A DNA stretch of 64,000 bases from Burkholderiaceae bacterium (GTDB lineage Bacteria > Pseudomonadota > Gammaproteobacteria > Burkholderiales > Burkholderiaceae_C). The position numbers and the translations under genes were made by a program. How positions within the stretch are numbered: position 1 is the stretch's first letter; every line of letters begins with the position of its first letter. Positions 29,606 through 37,726 of the stretch are shown in pieces. Below the pieces are notes generated by a model that was given only the letters and a program-made list of their open reading frames with translations, ran no database searches and was not told where the DNA came from. The DNA lies in NCBI GenBank assembly GCA_913776825.1, contig CAJYPV010000021.1, positions 1-64,000 on the forward strand, in the 5' to 3' direction.

Positions 29606-30945
29606 AGGCTCATCCCACCCCGGCTCGCGCGGGCGCCGCTCGCCTGGCCACGCGACTCGGCGCGATCGCGCTGGTGCTGCTGTGCGTCGGCTGCTGCCTG
29701 CCCGCGGCGGCACGCGCGGAGGACCTGCTCGACATCTATGCCCAGGCGCGCGCAGCCGATCCGCTGCTGGCGAGCGCGCGGGCCGTGCGCGGCGAGCAGG
29801 CCGAGCTGGCCGTCCAGGCCCGCGCGGCGCTGCTGCCGCAATGGTCGGCGCAGTTGGCGGAACGCCGCCATCAAGCGGACGGTCAGCGCGAGCATCAGCT
29901 CACCCACAGCCTGAGCCAGGTGCTGATCGACCTGAGCCGTCTGCGCAGCCTCGACGCCGCGACCACGCTGGTCAGCGCCGAGGACGCCCGTGTGCGCGCG
30001 GCCGAGGCCGAACTCTGCGCGCGGGTGGCCAGCGCCTATTTCAATGTGCTGACCGCGCAGGCCAGTCTCGACACGGCGCAGGCAATCGAGAACGCCTATG
30101 GTCAGCAGGTGGATCAGGCGCAGGCGCGCTTCGAAGCGCGCTTGTCCGCCTCGCTCGATGTGGAGCAGGCACGCGCCTATTTCGAGCTCTCGCGCGGATC
30201 GACCGCCGCCGCCCGCGAAGCGCTCGCGGATGCGCGGCAAGCGCTGGCCCAGATCACCGGTCGCATGCCCGGCGACCTTCAACCGCTCGCCCCTGAACTG
30301 GCGATGCTGCTGCCCGATCCGGCCGATCCGGCGGCGTGGGTCGCGCAATCCCTGCGAGACAACCCCAGCCTGCGTGCCGGCAGCCTGACCCTGCAGGCCA
30401 GCGAGCAGCGCATTGCCGCGGCGCGGGCGGCGCATCTGCCGACGCTCAGCCTCGGACTGGACGGTGAGCGCCTGTCCGGCCCGGCCGTGGCGCCGCAGGA
30501 CGCGGGTCGCTACAACAGCACCGTCGGTCTGCGGCTGACGATCCCGTTGTTTGCCGGCGGCGCGATCGAGTCGCAGAAGCGGCAAGCCGTCTATCAGCGG
30601 GAACAGCGGCGGGAAGACCTGGAAGCGGCGCAACGCGCGCTCACCCGCGAGACCCAGGCGCAGTACCAGGCGGTGCTGTCCGCGCTGAGCCAGATGCAGA
30701 CGGCCGGTGCCGCGGTGCAGGCGGCCGACAAGGCACTGGCCTCCACCCGCAGCGGTCTGGACCTGGGCGCGCGCAGCATGACCGATCTGCTGCTGGCCAT
30801 CCAGACCCAAAGCAATGCCCGCAATGCCTGGGAACAGGCGCGTCACCGCTATGTGCTGGCCAAGCTGCTGTTGCAGCAGGCCGCCGGCGCCTTGGGCGAG
30901 CCGCAACTGGCGGCCGTGAATCAGCTCCTCACCGCGAGACCCTGA
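29602..30945 (+). CDS. TolC-family outer-membrane efflux channel
   Basis: 447-aa outer-membrane factor. The signal peptide ends near CCLPAAARA-EDLLDIY. Two internally repeated OEP halves follow (about 45-225 and 245-440), with the TolC-type start LLDIYAQARAADPLLASARA and repeat landmarks VASAYFNVLTAQ and ARSMTDLLLAIQTQSNARNAW. The start ATG overlaps the ATPase stop by 4 nt, so the two are translationally coupled. The role is to provide the exit duct for the ABC exporter. Confidence 0.95.
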   Translation: MKAHPTPARAGAARLATRLGAIALVLLCVGCCLPAAARAEDLLDIYAQARAADPLLASARAVRGEQAELAVQARAALLPQWSAQLAERRHQADGQREHQLTHSLSQVLIDLSRLRSLDAATTLVSAEDARVRAAEAELCARVASAYFNVLTAQASLDTAQAIENAYGQQVDQAQARFEARLSASLDVEQARAYFELSRGSTAAAREALADARQALAQITGRMPGDLQPLAPELAMLLPDPADPAAWVAQSLRDNPSLRAGSLTLQASEQRIAAARAAHLPTLSLGLDGERLSGPAVAPQDAGRYNSTVGLRLTIPLFAGGAIESQKRQAVYQREQRREDLEAAQRALTRETQAQYQAVLSALSQMQTAGAAVQAADKALASTRSGLDLGARSMTDLLLAIQTQSNARNAWEQARHRYVLAKLLLQQAAGALGEPQLAAVNQLLTARP

Positions 30946-30946
30946 C

Positions 30947-32257
30947 ATGCTGACCTACTACCTTGAACTCGGCCTGCGCAGCTTCCGTCGCCATCGCGGT
31001 CTGACCGCGCTGATGCTGCTGTCGATCGCCATGGGCGTGGCCGCTTGCATGACCACGCTGACGGTGTTCCATGTGCTGTCCGGCGATCCGATTCCGGGCA
31101 AGAGCGACCGGCTCTTCAATGTGCAGCTGGACGCCGAGCCGATGCGGGACTACCAGCCCGGCGGCGAACCCGCGCTGCAGCTCACCCGATTCGATGCGGA
31201 AGCGCTGCTGCGCGACAAGCGCGGCGTGAAGCAGGTGATCATGACCGCCGGCAACATCGCGGTCGATCCGGCGGGTTCGGGCGATGCGGCCCAGGCGCCG
31301 TTCTTCAGCCGCTCCCGCTACACGACGGCGGACTTCTTCTCGATGTTCGAAGCGCCGTTCCGCTTCGGCCAGGGCTGGAGCGCAGCGGAGGACACGGCGG
31401 AAGCGCGGGTGGCGGTGATCTCCGACGAGCTCAACCAGCGGCTCTTCGGCGGTGTGGACAGCCGTGGCAAGACACTGCGCTTGCGCGACAAGGACTTCAC
31501 CATCGTCGGCGTGCTGAAGCCCTGGCGGCCGGCGCCGCACTTCTTCGATCTGACGCTCGGCCCGTATGCCAAGGCGGCGGAGGTCTATCTGCCGCTGGCC
31601 ACCTCGTATGCGCTGCGCCTGGGCGGCTCCGGCAGCATGAATTGCTGGGGCAACAGCGGGTCCGATCAACGGGCTCTGAATACGCCGTGCGCCTGGCTGC
31701 AGTACTGGGTGCAGCTGGACACGCCGCAGCAGCGACGCGATTACTTCAGCTACCTGACGCAGTACTCCGAGCTGCAGCGTCAGGCCGGACGATTCGAGCG
31801 TCCCGCCAATCCGAAGCTGTGGGCGGTGATGGACTGGCTGGCCGTGCGCAAGGTCGTGCCCAGCGACATCCGGCTGCAGGTGTGGCTGGCCTTCGGTTTC
31901 CTGCTGGTCTGCCTGACCAACACCGTCGGCCTGCTGCTGGCCAAGTGCCTGCGCCGCAGCGGCGAGATCGGCGTGCGGCGCGCGCTCGGGGCGCCACGGC
32001 GACAGATCTTCCTGCAGTTTCTGGTGGAGGCGGGCAGCCTGGGTCTGGCGGGCGGCCTGCTGGGCCTGATGCTGACCTGGGTCGGGCTGTGGGTGGTGCG
32101 GATGAATCCGGCGCCCTATGCGCGTCTGGCCCAGCTGGATGGGCAGATGCTGGCCACCACGCTGCTGCTGTCGCTGCTCGCGAGCCTGCTGGCGGGTCTG
32201 CTGCCGGCCTGGCGCGCCTGTCAGATCACGCCGGCCCTGCAACTCAAGTCGCAATGA
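30947..32257 (+). CDS. ABC transporter permease 1 (MacB_PCD/FtsX type)
   Basis: 436-aa permease with one N-terminal membrane helix (GLTALMLLSIAMGVAACMTT), a large periplasmic MacB-like domain (about 45-305) and three C-terminal FtsX-type helices (VWLAFGFLLVCLTNTVGLLL, then FLVEAGSLGLAGGLLGLML, and LLLSLLASLLAGLLPAW). The FtsX coupling region RRSGEIGVRRALGAPRRQIF is intact. It starts 1 nt after the TolC-like stop. It probably pairs with permease 2 as a heterodimer around two copies of the ATPase. Confidence 0.93.
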   Translation: MLTYYLELGLRSFRRHRGLTALMLLSIAMGVAACMTTLTVFHVLSGDPIPGKSDRLFNVQLDAEPMRDYQPGGEPALQLTRFDAEALLRDKRGVKQVIMTAGNIAVDPAGSGDAAQAPFFSRSRYTTADFFSMFEAPFRFGQGWSAAEDTAEARVAVISDELNQRLFGGVDSRGKTLRLRDKDFTIVGVLKPWRPAPHFFDLTLGPYAKAAEVYLPLATSYALRLGGSGSMNCWGNSGSDQRALNTPCAWLQYWVQLDTPQQRRDYFSYLTQYSELQRQAGRFERPANPKLWAVMDWLAVRKVVPSDIRLQVWLAFGFLLVCLTNTVGLLLAKCLRRSGEIGVRRALGAPRRQIFLQFLVEAGSLGLAGGLLGLMLTWVGLWVVRMNPAPYARLAQLDGQMLATTLLLSLLASLLAGLLPAWRACQITPALQLKSQ

Positions 32258-32266
32258 GGTGACGTC

Positions 32267-33496
32267 ATGGACATCCTGCCCATTCTCTCGACGCTCAAGC
32301 GTCACAAGACCGCCGCGGGTCTGATCGTGCTGCAGATCGCCTTGACCTGCGCGATCGTCTGCAATGCGCTGTTCCTCATCAGCCAGCGGATCGAGCGCAT
32401 CAGCGAGCCGTCCGGCATGGCCGATGCGGAGCTGCTGATGCTGCAGGTCTCTGGCATGACCCGCACCGAGAACGACGGCCCGCAGACGCAGGCCGATCTG
32501 CAGGCGCTGCGCCAGATCCCCGGCGTGAAGCAGGCCAGCATCGTCAATCAGATCCCGTACGGAAATCAGTCCAGCTACTCGGGCGTGCGGCTGCGGGCCG
32601 GCGGTGAGGAGAACGCGGTGGTCTCGGCCGCCAACTATCTGGCCGGCGAGAACTTCCTGGAAACGAGCGGGCTGCGGCTGACCGAGGGACGCGACTTCCT
32701 GCCGTCCGAGTATGTCGACCTGGCGCTGCTGCAGAGCGCGAATCCGCCGCAGGTGCCGGCGATCCTGATCACCCGCCGCATGGCGCAGCGTCTGTTCCCG
32801 GACGGCTCGCCCTTGGGCAAGCCGATGTGGGTGTTCAGCGATGAGCCGCACCGCATCGTGGGCGTGGTGGACCGGCTGGTGGCGCCGCATCCGGGGGCTG
32901 AAGATGGCGAAGGCGAGGACACCATGATCCTGCCGCTGCGGCCCAGTTATCGATCGGGCAGCTATCTGCTGCGGGTCGATCCGGCGCAGCGCGATGCGGT
33001 GCTGAAGGCGGCGAGCGCGCTGCTGCTGAACAACAGCCCGGGCATCAAGCGTCTGGTGCGCGATCAGGCCACCCTCAGCGATCAGCGGCATGACTACTAC
33101 CGGCAGGACCGTTCGATGATCCAGTTGCTGGCGGGTGTGTGCATCGGGCTGCTGGTGGTGACGGCCTTCGGCATCGTCGGGCTGGCCAGCTTCTGGGTGC
33201 AGCAGCGCACGCGGATGATCGGGACGCGACGCGCGCTGGGCGCCACGCGGGGCCAGATCCTGCGCTACTTCCAGACCGAGAACCTGTTGCTGAGCACGGT
33301 CGGCATCCTGCTGGGCATGGTGGGCGCTTACGGCATCAGCCTGTTGCTGATGCGGTATTACGAGCTGCCTCGCCTCCCGGCGATCTATCTGCCGGTGGGA
33401 GCGCTGGTGCTGTGGACGCTGGGGCAGATCGCGGTCTTCGGGCCGGCGCGACGGGCTGCGGCCTTGCCGCCGGTGGTCGCGTTGCGCGGCGGTTGA
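32267..33496 (+). CDS. ABC transporter permease 2 (MacB_PCD/FtsX type)
   Basis: 409-aa paralogue-type permease. Its N-terminal helix is TAAGLIVLQIALTCAIVCNALFL, followed by a periplasmic MacB-like domain and three C-terminal helices with coupling region QQRTRMIGTRRALGATRGQI. It lies 9 nt after permease 1. Having two single-FtsX permeases and a stand-alone ATPase separates this system from classical MacAB and is closer to LolCDE-like or peptide exporters with their own TolC. Confidence 0.93.
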   Translation: MDILPILSTLKRHKTAAGLIVLQIALTCAIVCNALFLISQRIERISEPSGMADAELLMLQVSGMTRTENDGPQTQADLQALRQIPGVKQASIVNQIPYGNQSSYSGVRLRAGGEENAVVSAANYLAGENFLETSGLRLTEGRDFLPSEYVDLALLQSANPPQVPAILITRRMAQRLFPDGSPLGKPMWVFSDEPHRIVGVVDRLVAPHPGAEDGEGEDTMILPLRPSYRSGSYLLRVDPAQRDAVLKAASALLLNNSPGIKRLVRDQATLSDQRHDYYRQDRSMIQLLAGVCIGLLVVTAFGIVGLASFWVQQRTRMIGTRRALGATRGQILRYFQTENLLLSTVGILLGMVGAYGISLLLMRYYELPRLPAIYLPVGALVLWTLGQIAVFGPARRAAALPPVVALRGG

Positions 33497-33518
33497 AGGT
33501 TGATATGCTGCGCCGGCC

Positions 33519-34853
33519 ATGCGTACCGTCCTGATCATCGATGACCATCCCGCCGTGGGCGAGGCGCTGACGCTGCTGCTCTCGCTGCACGACATCACGC
33601 CGCTGTACGCGGCCGATCCGGAAGCGGGGCTGGCGGTGCTGTCGCGCCAGCCGGTGGACCTGGTGATCCAGGACATGAACTTCAGCGCGGACACCACGTC
33701 CGGTGAAGAAGGTCGGGCGCTGTTCCAGCGCCTTCGCGCGGCCCATCCCGACCTGCCGGTGATCCTGCTGACCGCCTGGACCCAGCTGGAACAGGCCGTG
33801 GCGCTGGTGAAGGCCGGCGCGGCCGACTATCTCGCCAAGCCCTGGGACGACGCGAAGCTGCTGGCCACTGTCGAGAACCTGCTGGAGCTGGGCGAGAACA
33901 ACCGCGAGCTGCGGCAAACCCGTCAGGCCTTCCGGCAGCGTCGAGACGCGCTGACCCAGCGCTATCGGCTGAATGGTCTGGTGGTGGAGTCGCCCGCGCT
34001 GCTGCATTGCCTGGAGCTGGCCTGCCAGGTCGCCCGGGCGCCGGCGCCGGTGTTGATCACCGGGCCCAACGGCAGCGGCAAGGAGCGCATCGCGGCCATC
34101 GTCCATGACAACTCGGCGGTGCGGGATGGTCCCTTCGTCGCCATCAATTGCGGCGCTCTGCCCGGCGATCTGATCGAGGCGGAGCTCTTCGGTGCCGACA
34201 GCGGCGCCTACACCGGCGCGGCGCGGGCGCGCGACGGTCGTTTCGAGCGGGCCGATGGCGGCACCTTGTTCCTCGACGAGATCGGCAATCTGCCGCTGGC
34301 GGGCCAGGTCAAGCTGCTGCGGGTGCTGGAGACTGGTCAGTTCGAGCGGCTCGGTTCCAGCCGGACCCGGCACACCACGGTGCGGGTGCTGTCGGCCACG
34401 AATGCGGACCTGCGCGCGATGGTGCGAGCCGGCAGCTTCCGCGAGGACCTGTACTACCGGCTGAATGTCATCGAGATCACCTTGCCGGGCCTTGCCGAGA
34501 GGCCGCAAGACATCCTGCCTTTGGCCGAGCATTTCCTGGCCGGTCGCGCACAGCTCGGCGACAGCGCGCGCGACGCCTTGATGGCGCATGCCTGGCCGGG
34601 GAATGTGCGGGAGCTGAAGAACGTGATCGAGCGCGCGGCGCTGCTATCGCCGGGTCAGTCCATCGGCGCGCAAGACCTGGCCCTGCCCCTGGTGGAAGCG
34701 GCGGCCTCACGGAATCTGGATGAGCCGAGCCGGGAGGCGGTGGTCGCGGCGCTGGAAGCCGCATCGGGCGTGGTGAGCCGTGCGGCGCAGCGGTTGGGGC
34801 TGTCGCGTCAGGCGCTGTATCGGCGCATGGAACGTTACGGTCTGGACGCCTGA
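33519..34853 (+). CDS. Sigma-54-dependent response regulator (NtrC family)
   Basis: 444-aa enhancer-binding protein. The receiver (about 1-125) has the acidic pair DDHP, phospho-Asp in LVIQDMNF, and Lys in YLAKPWDD. The AAA+ domain (about 150-385) has Walker [12 protein letters not shown], the sigma-54-contacting loop GAYTGA (usually GAFTGA), Walker [12 protein letters not shown], and arginine-finger region [13 protein letters not shown]-terminal Fis-type helix-turn-helix ([25 protein letters not shown]) completes it. It is encoded in the same operon as the exporter, which has a sigma-54 promoter. This makes positive autoregulation likely. Confidence 0.95.
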   Translation: MRTVLIIDDHPAVGEALTLLLSLHDITPLYAADPEAGLAVLSRQPVDLVIQDMNFSADTTSGEEGRALFQRLRAAHPDLPVILLTAWTQLEQAVALVKAGAADYLAKPWDDAKLLATVENLLELGENNRELRQTRQAFRQRRDALTQRYRLNGLVVESPALLHCLELACQVARAPAPVLITGPNGSGKERIAAIVHDNSAVRDGPFVAINCGALPGDLIEAELFGADSGAYTGAARARDGRFERADGGTLFLDEIGNLPLAGQVKLLRVLETGQFERLGSSRTRHTTVRVLSATNADLRAMVRAGSFREDLYYRLNVIEITLPGLAERPQDILPLAEHFLAGRAQLGDSARDALMAHAWPGNVRELKNVIERAALLSPGQSIGAQDLALPLVEAAASRNLDEPSREAVVAALEAASGVVSRAAQRLGLSRQALYRRMERYGLDA

Positions 34854-36220
34854 TGCGCGGCGGCTGGCGTCACTCGCTGCGCTTGCGTCTGACGCTGTAT
34901 TTGCTGTCGGCGGGCGGCGCGGCCTTGCTGCTGCATGCGGGCCTCACCCTCTGGCCGATGCCCGCGATCGCGCGCAGCCTGGGCTACGCCGGCTTGACGC
35001 CTTGGGGCTGGCCGGCCCTGCTGCTCACCATCGTCCTGCTGCTGCCGTTGGCCTGGGGATTGGCGGGGGCGCTGCTCTCACCGCTGCGGCGTTTGCTGCG
35101 CGCGCTGGAGAGCACGGTGCTGAGTTATCGCGACGGCGAATTCGGCAGTGCCATTGCGGCGGATCCACCGGGTGGGCTGTCCGAGCTGTCCAGCTTGATG
35201 CAGTTGCACAGCGAGCTGGGTCAGGCCTTGCGGGAGCAGCGACGGCATCTGGCGCAGCGTGAGCTGCTGCTGGACACCGTGGTGCAGAACACGCCGGTCG
35301 CGCTGGTGCTGACCGATGCGCAGGAGCGAGTGGCCTACGCCAACATTGCCGCACGCCAGTTGCTGGACCAGGGCCGTGGCCTGGCGGGACGGTTGCTGGC
35401 GGATGTGCTGGCGCAGGCACCGCCGGACTGGCGCGCCGCGCTCGCCGATGTCGAGGACGGTCTGTTCAGCGTGATGCTCGAGGACCAGGAGGAGCGATTC
35501 CACCTCTCGGTGCGGGACTTCCGTCTGCAGGGACAGCCGCATCGGCTGCGGCTGCTGCGCCGCATGACGCGGGAGTTGTCGCGCCAGGAGGTCGCCAGCT
35601 GGAAGCGGGTGATCCGCGTCATCAGCCATGAGCTGAACAACTCCCTCGCGCCGATTTCTTCGCTCGCGCACAGCGGTGCCGAACTCGCACGCCGCGGCCA
35701 GTTCGATCGCGTCCCTGGCGTCTTTGCCAGCATCGGCGAGCGCGCCCGGCATCTGCATGGCTTCCTGGCCGGCTATGCCGCCTTCGCCAAATTGCCGGCG
35801 CCGGCGCTCGCGCCCATCGACTGGCGCCCCTTCCTCGACCGCCTGGCCGACCACTACCGCTTCCAGCTCGTGGGCGACTTGCCGCCCACACCGGGCCGCG
35901 CCGATCCGGCCCAACTGGAACAGGCGCTCATCAACCTCTTGAAGAACGCCCATGAATCGGGCGGTCCGCCGGACGAGGTCAGCGTCAGCCTCAGCGCGCC
36001 GCGCGCCGAGTGGCGCATCGAGGTCCAGGATCGCGGCCCGGGCATGAGCGAAGCGCAGCTCTCGCAGGCCCTGCTGCCGTTCTATTCCACCAAGCGCAGC
36101 GGCAGTGGTCTGGGCCTCGCGCTCGCAAGAGAAATCGCCGAGGCTCATGGCGGCCGCATCGCGATGGGCAACCGAGCCGGCGGCGGACTTTGGGTCGCGA
36201 TCAGTTGGCCGAGGGCCTAA
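34853..36220 (+). CDS. Sensor histidine kinase (NtrY-like) of the efflux operon
   Basis: 455-aa kinase with two membrane helices (LTLYLLSAGGAALLLHAGLTL and WPALLLTIVLLLPLAWGLAGA) around a very short periplasmic loop. A HAMP-like region and a PAS domain (about 135-230: VVQNTPVALVLTDAQERVAYAN) follow. The H box is IRVISHELNNSLAPISS, the N box LINLLKNAHESG, and the G boxes QDRGPGM and GSGLGLALAREIAEAHGG. It overlaps the regulator stop by 1 nt (TGATG). The tiny periplasmic loop suggests it senses within or next to the membrane, possibly the transported substrate. Confidence 0.94.
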   Translation: MRGGWRHSLRLRLTLYLLSAGGAALLLHAGLTLWPMPAIARSLGYAGLTPWGWPALLLTIVLLLPLAWGLAGALLSPLRRLLRALESTVLSYRDGEFGSAIAADPPGGLSELSSLMQLHSELGQALREQRRHLAQRELLLDTVVQNTPVALVLTDAQERVAYANIAARQLLDQGRGLAGRLLADVLAQAPPDWRAALADVEDGLFSVMLEDQEERFHLSVRDFRLQGQPHRLRLLRRMTRELSRQEVASWKRVIRVISHELNNSLAPISSLAHSGAELARRGQFDRVPGVFASIGERARHLHGFLAGYAAFAKLPAPALAPIDWRPFLDRLADHYRFQLVGDLPPTPGRADPAQLEQALINLLKNAHESGGPPDEVSVSLSAPRAEWRIEVQDRGPGMSEAQLSQALLPFYSTKRSGSGLGLALAREIAEAHGGRIAMGNRAGGGLWVAISWPRA

Positions 36221-36345
36221 GACCCCACGCCACACCCCGTCGCCCAGTGCCCCAGGAAGGCCTGACAGCAACGCCGCCGAAGCAAAACAACGCACCGCAC
36301 GCCACAGCACCCATCCGAAACAGGACACCAATGCCTCTGCGGTAT

Positions 36346-36386
36346 GGGATGGGGGTATTCGTGCTTGGCGCGAATGCCTCCATCCC
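36346..36386. ncRNA. Strong stem-loop between convergent genes (candidate RNA element or terminator)
   Basis: 16-bp uninterrupted stem (36346-36361/36371-36386) with two G-T wobbles and a 9-nt loop. It lies in the 274-bp gap between the efflux kinase and the DUF3297 gene. A second perfect 8-bp hairpin follows at 36388-36408. No T-run is attached. It may be a bidirectional terminator or a structured RNA. Confidence 0.45.
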
Positions 36387-36387
36387 G

Positions 36388-36408
36388 TGCCGTCGCCAGA
36401 CGACGGCA
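36388..36408. terminator. Second hairpin in the same convergent gap
   Basis: Perfect inverted repeat TGCCGTCG/CGACGGCA with a 5-nt loop, starting 2 nt after the larger stem-loop. The paired arrangement fits termination from both sides, but no U-tract follows on either strand. Confidence 0.4.
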
Positions 36409-36494
36409 TGAACGCAGCGCCCCGCAAAGCGCCACCCCCCAAAAATCCAGGACAGAAGAAGAGACCGCTAACCCAGCAGTCTCGACCACCGAGA

Positions 36495-36740
36495 TTACTT
36501 GTAGAACGCCTCGACCTTGCCCTTGAGCTTGATCATCATCGGCTGACCCTTGCGGTCCAGCGTGCGCCCGGCCGGCACCTTGATCCAGCCTTCGCTGATG
36601 CAGTATTCCTCGACGTCGGCGCGTTCCTTGCCGTTGAAGCGGATGCCGATGTCGTGTTCGAAGATGGCGGCCACATGATGCGGGCTGCGTGGGTCGACGG
36701 AGAGATGGTCGGGCAGTTCGGGTTTTTGTTGATCGCTCAT
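36495..36740 (-). CDS. DUF3297 family protein
   Basis: 81-aa conserved cytoplasmic protein (MSDQQKPELPDHLSVDPRSP, then HDIGIRFNGKERADVEEYCISEGWI, RTLDRKGQPMMIKLKGKVEAFYK). The family is widespread in proteobacteria, of constant size and unknown function. The intact core and full length support a real gene. No Shine-Dalgarno sequence is evident before ATG 36740. Confidence 0.9.
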   Translation of the reverse strand: MSDQQKPELPDHLSVDPRSPHHVAAIFEHDIGIRFNGKERADVEEYCISEGWIKVPAGRTLDRKGQPMMIKLKGKVEAFYK

Positions 36741-36863
36741 GACAGGTGATGCGAGGGTGAATCGGATGCTCGCATTGTCCAGGACTTCCGCAGGCTCACG
36801 TTCGCGCCGTGAGCCGCTGTCGTCCGAGTCCCGTTCTGAGCGATCTGCCCATCCGGTGGGCGA

Positions 36864-37139
36864 TCAATCGTCGCAGCACTGCACCACGGGCGTGGCGTAT
36901 TCGTGTCCCACCACGGCGCGGGCGAAGAGGTAGTTCTCACGGGCCTGCTCGCTGAGGTGGTCCATCACCACCTGACCGCGCGCATCGCACGGGAAGGACA
37001 GACCGCGGCCGCTGTGGAACAGCGATTCGAAGCGCAGCAGGTAGCGTCCGGCGCCGGCGGCACGGGTCCGCTCGGACGGCTCGTGGCACGGTGAGGTGGA
37101 CGGTACGGTCATCAGTTGACCGAACGTGGACAAACTCAT
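36864..37139 (-). CDS. Conserved hypothetical protein
   Basis: 91 aa. The central region GRYLLRFESLFHSGRGLSFPC and the end SEQARENYLFARAVVGHEYATPVV look like a compact conserved protein found in beta-proteobacteria. GGAG lies a proper distance before ATG 37139. Two Cys at the C-terminus (VVQCCDD) and one in FPCDARG could bind metal, but no function can be assigned. Confidence 0.7.
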   Translation of the reverse strand: MSLSTFGQLMTVPSTSPCHEPSERTRAAGAGRYLLRFESLFHSGRGLSFPCDARGQVVMDHLSEQARENYLFARAVVGHEYATPVVQCCDD

Positions 37140-37324
37140 GGCGGGTCTCCGAAGGCCTCGGGGAGCTGAGGCCCAGACACCCCAACCTTAGGCGGACGAC
37201 GCCCGCCGCGCGCGTGCAAACGTCGCAAGCGTCCCGCCTGTTTCGGGGGCTGCTCCCGCGTTCAAGGGGTTCGGGAAGTTTTGCGCGTTCCGCGCACCCG
37301 GCATCCCGTTTGCCACATCGGGCC

Positions 37325-37639
37325 ATGCGCCACGACCGCGATCCGCCCTCACCGCCCGAGATCTATGGACTCGACCTCACCGAGGCCGATTTGCAGATCC
37401 TGGGTGGGCTGCCGTTCGACCCCTCCCGCGTCAGCCCGTTGACCCTGGCGACGATGGATCGGCTGCAGCGGCTCGGCTATGTGGAGAAGGCGCCGGATTC
37501 CCAGGCCTGGCGCCTCACGCCCAAAGGCACGATGACGATGAGTCTGGTCTCCCGACCACCGACGCGCGCTGAGGTGCCCTCGCCGCCCACCGCCGATGGG
37601 ATGGCCGCGCGCCGCAATGGGCGGAAACAGACGAGCTGA
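37325..37639 (+). CDS. Small hypothetical protein with winged-helix-like region
   Basis: 104 aa. Residues 20-70 (EADLQILGGLPFDPSRVSPL, then ATMDRLQRLGYVEKAPDSQ and WRLTPKGTMTM) resemble the recognition helix and wing of MarR/PadR-type winged-helix domains. The tail is low complexity and basic. It is divergent from the 91-aa gene across 185 bp. Possible small regulator; this is inference from local pattern only. Confidence 0.55.
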   Translation: MRHDRDPPSPPEIYGLDLTEADLQILGGLPFDPSRVSPLTLATMDRLQRLGYVEKAPDSQAWRLTPKGTMTMSLVSRPPTRAEVPSPPTADGMAARRNGRKQTS

Positions 37640-37651
37640 CTGGGCCGCATC

Positions 37652-37679
37652 GTTCACGGTGCACGGTTCACGGTTCACC
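37652..37679 (+). repeat. Heptamer tandem repeat GTTCACG x4
   Basis: Units GTTCACG, GTGCACG, GTTCACG, GTTCACC in the 87-bp gap between convergent genes. Confidence 0.8.
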
Positions 37680-37726
37680 GGCCACCGTTCCTCGTTGACC
37701 GGGCCAGATGGATCGCTCGTCGGGCC

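Noticed and set aside
37080..37096. Second sigma-54 promoter (GTGGCACGGTGAGGTGG)
   Set aside because: Has the -24 part only; the -12 GC element is missing at the required spacing, and it lies inside a coding region.
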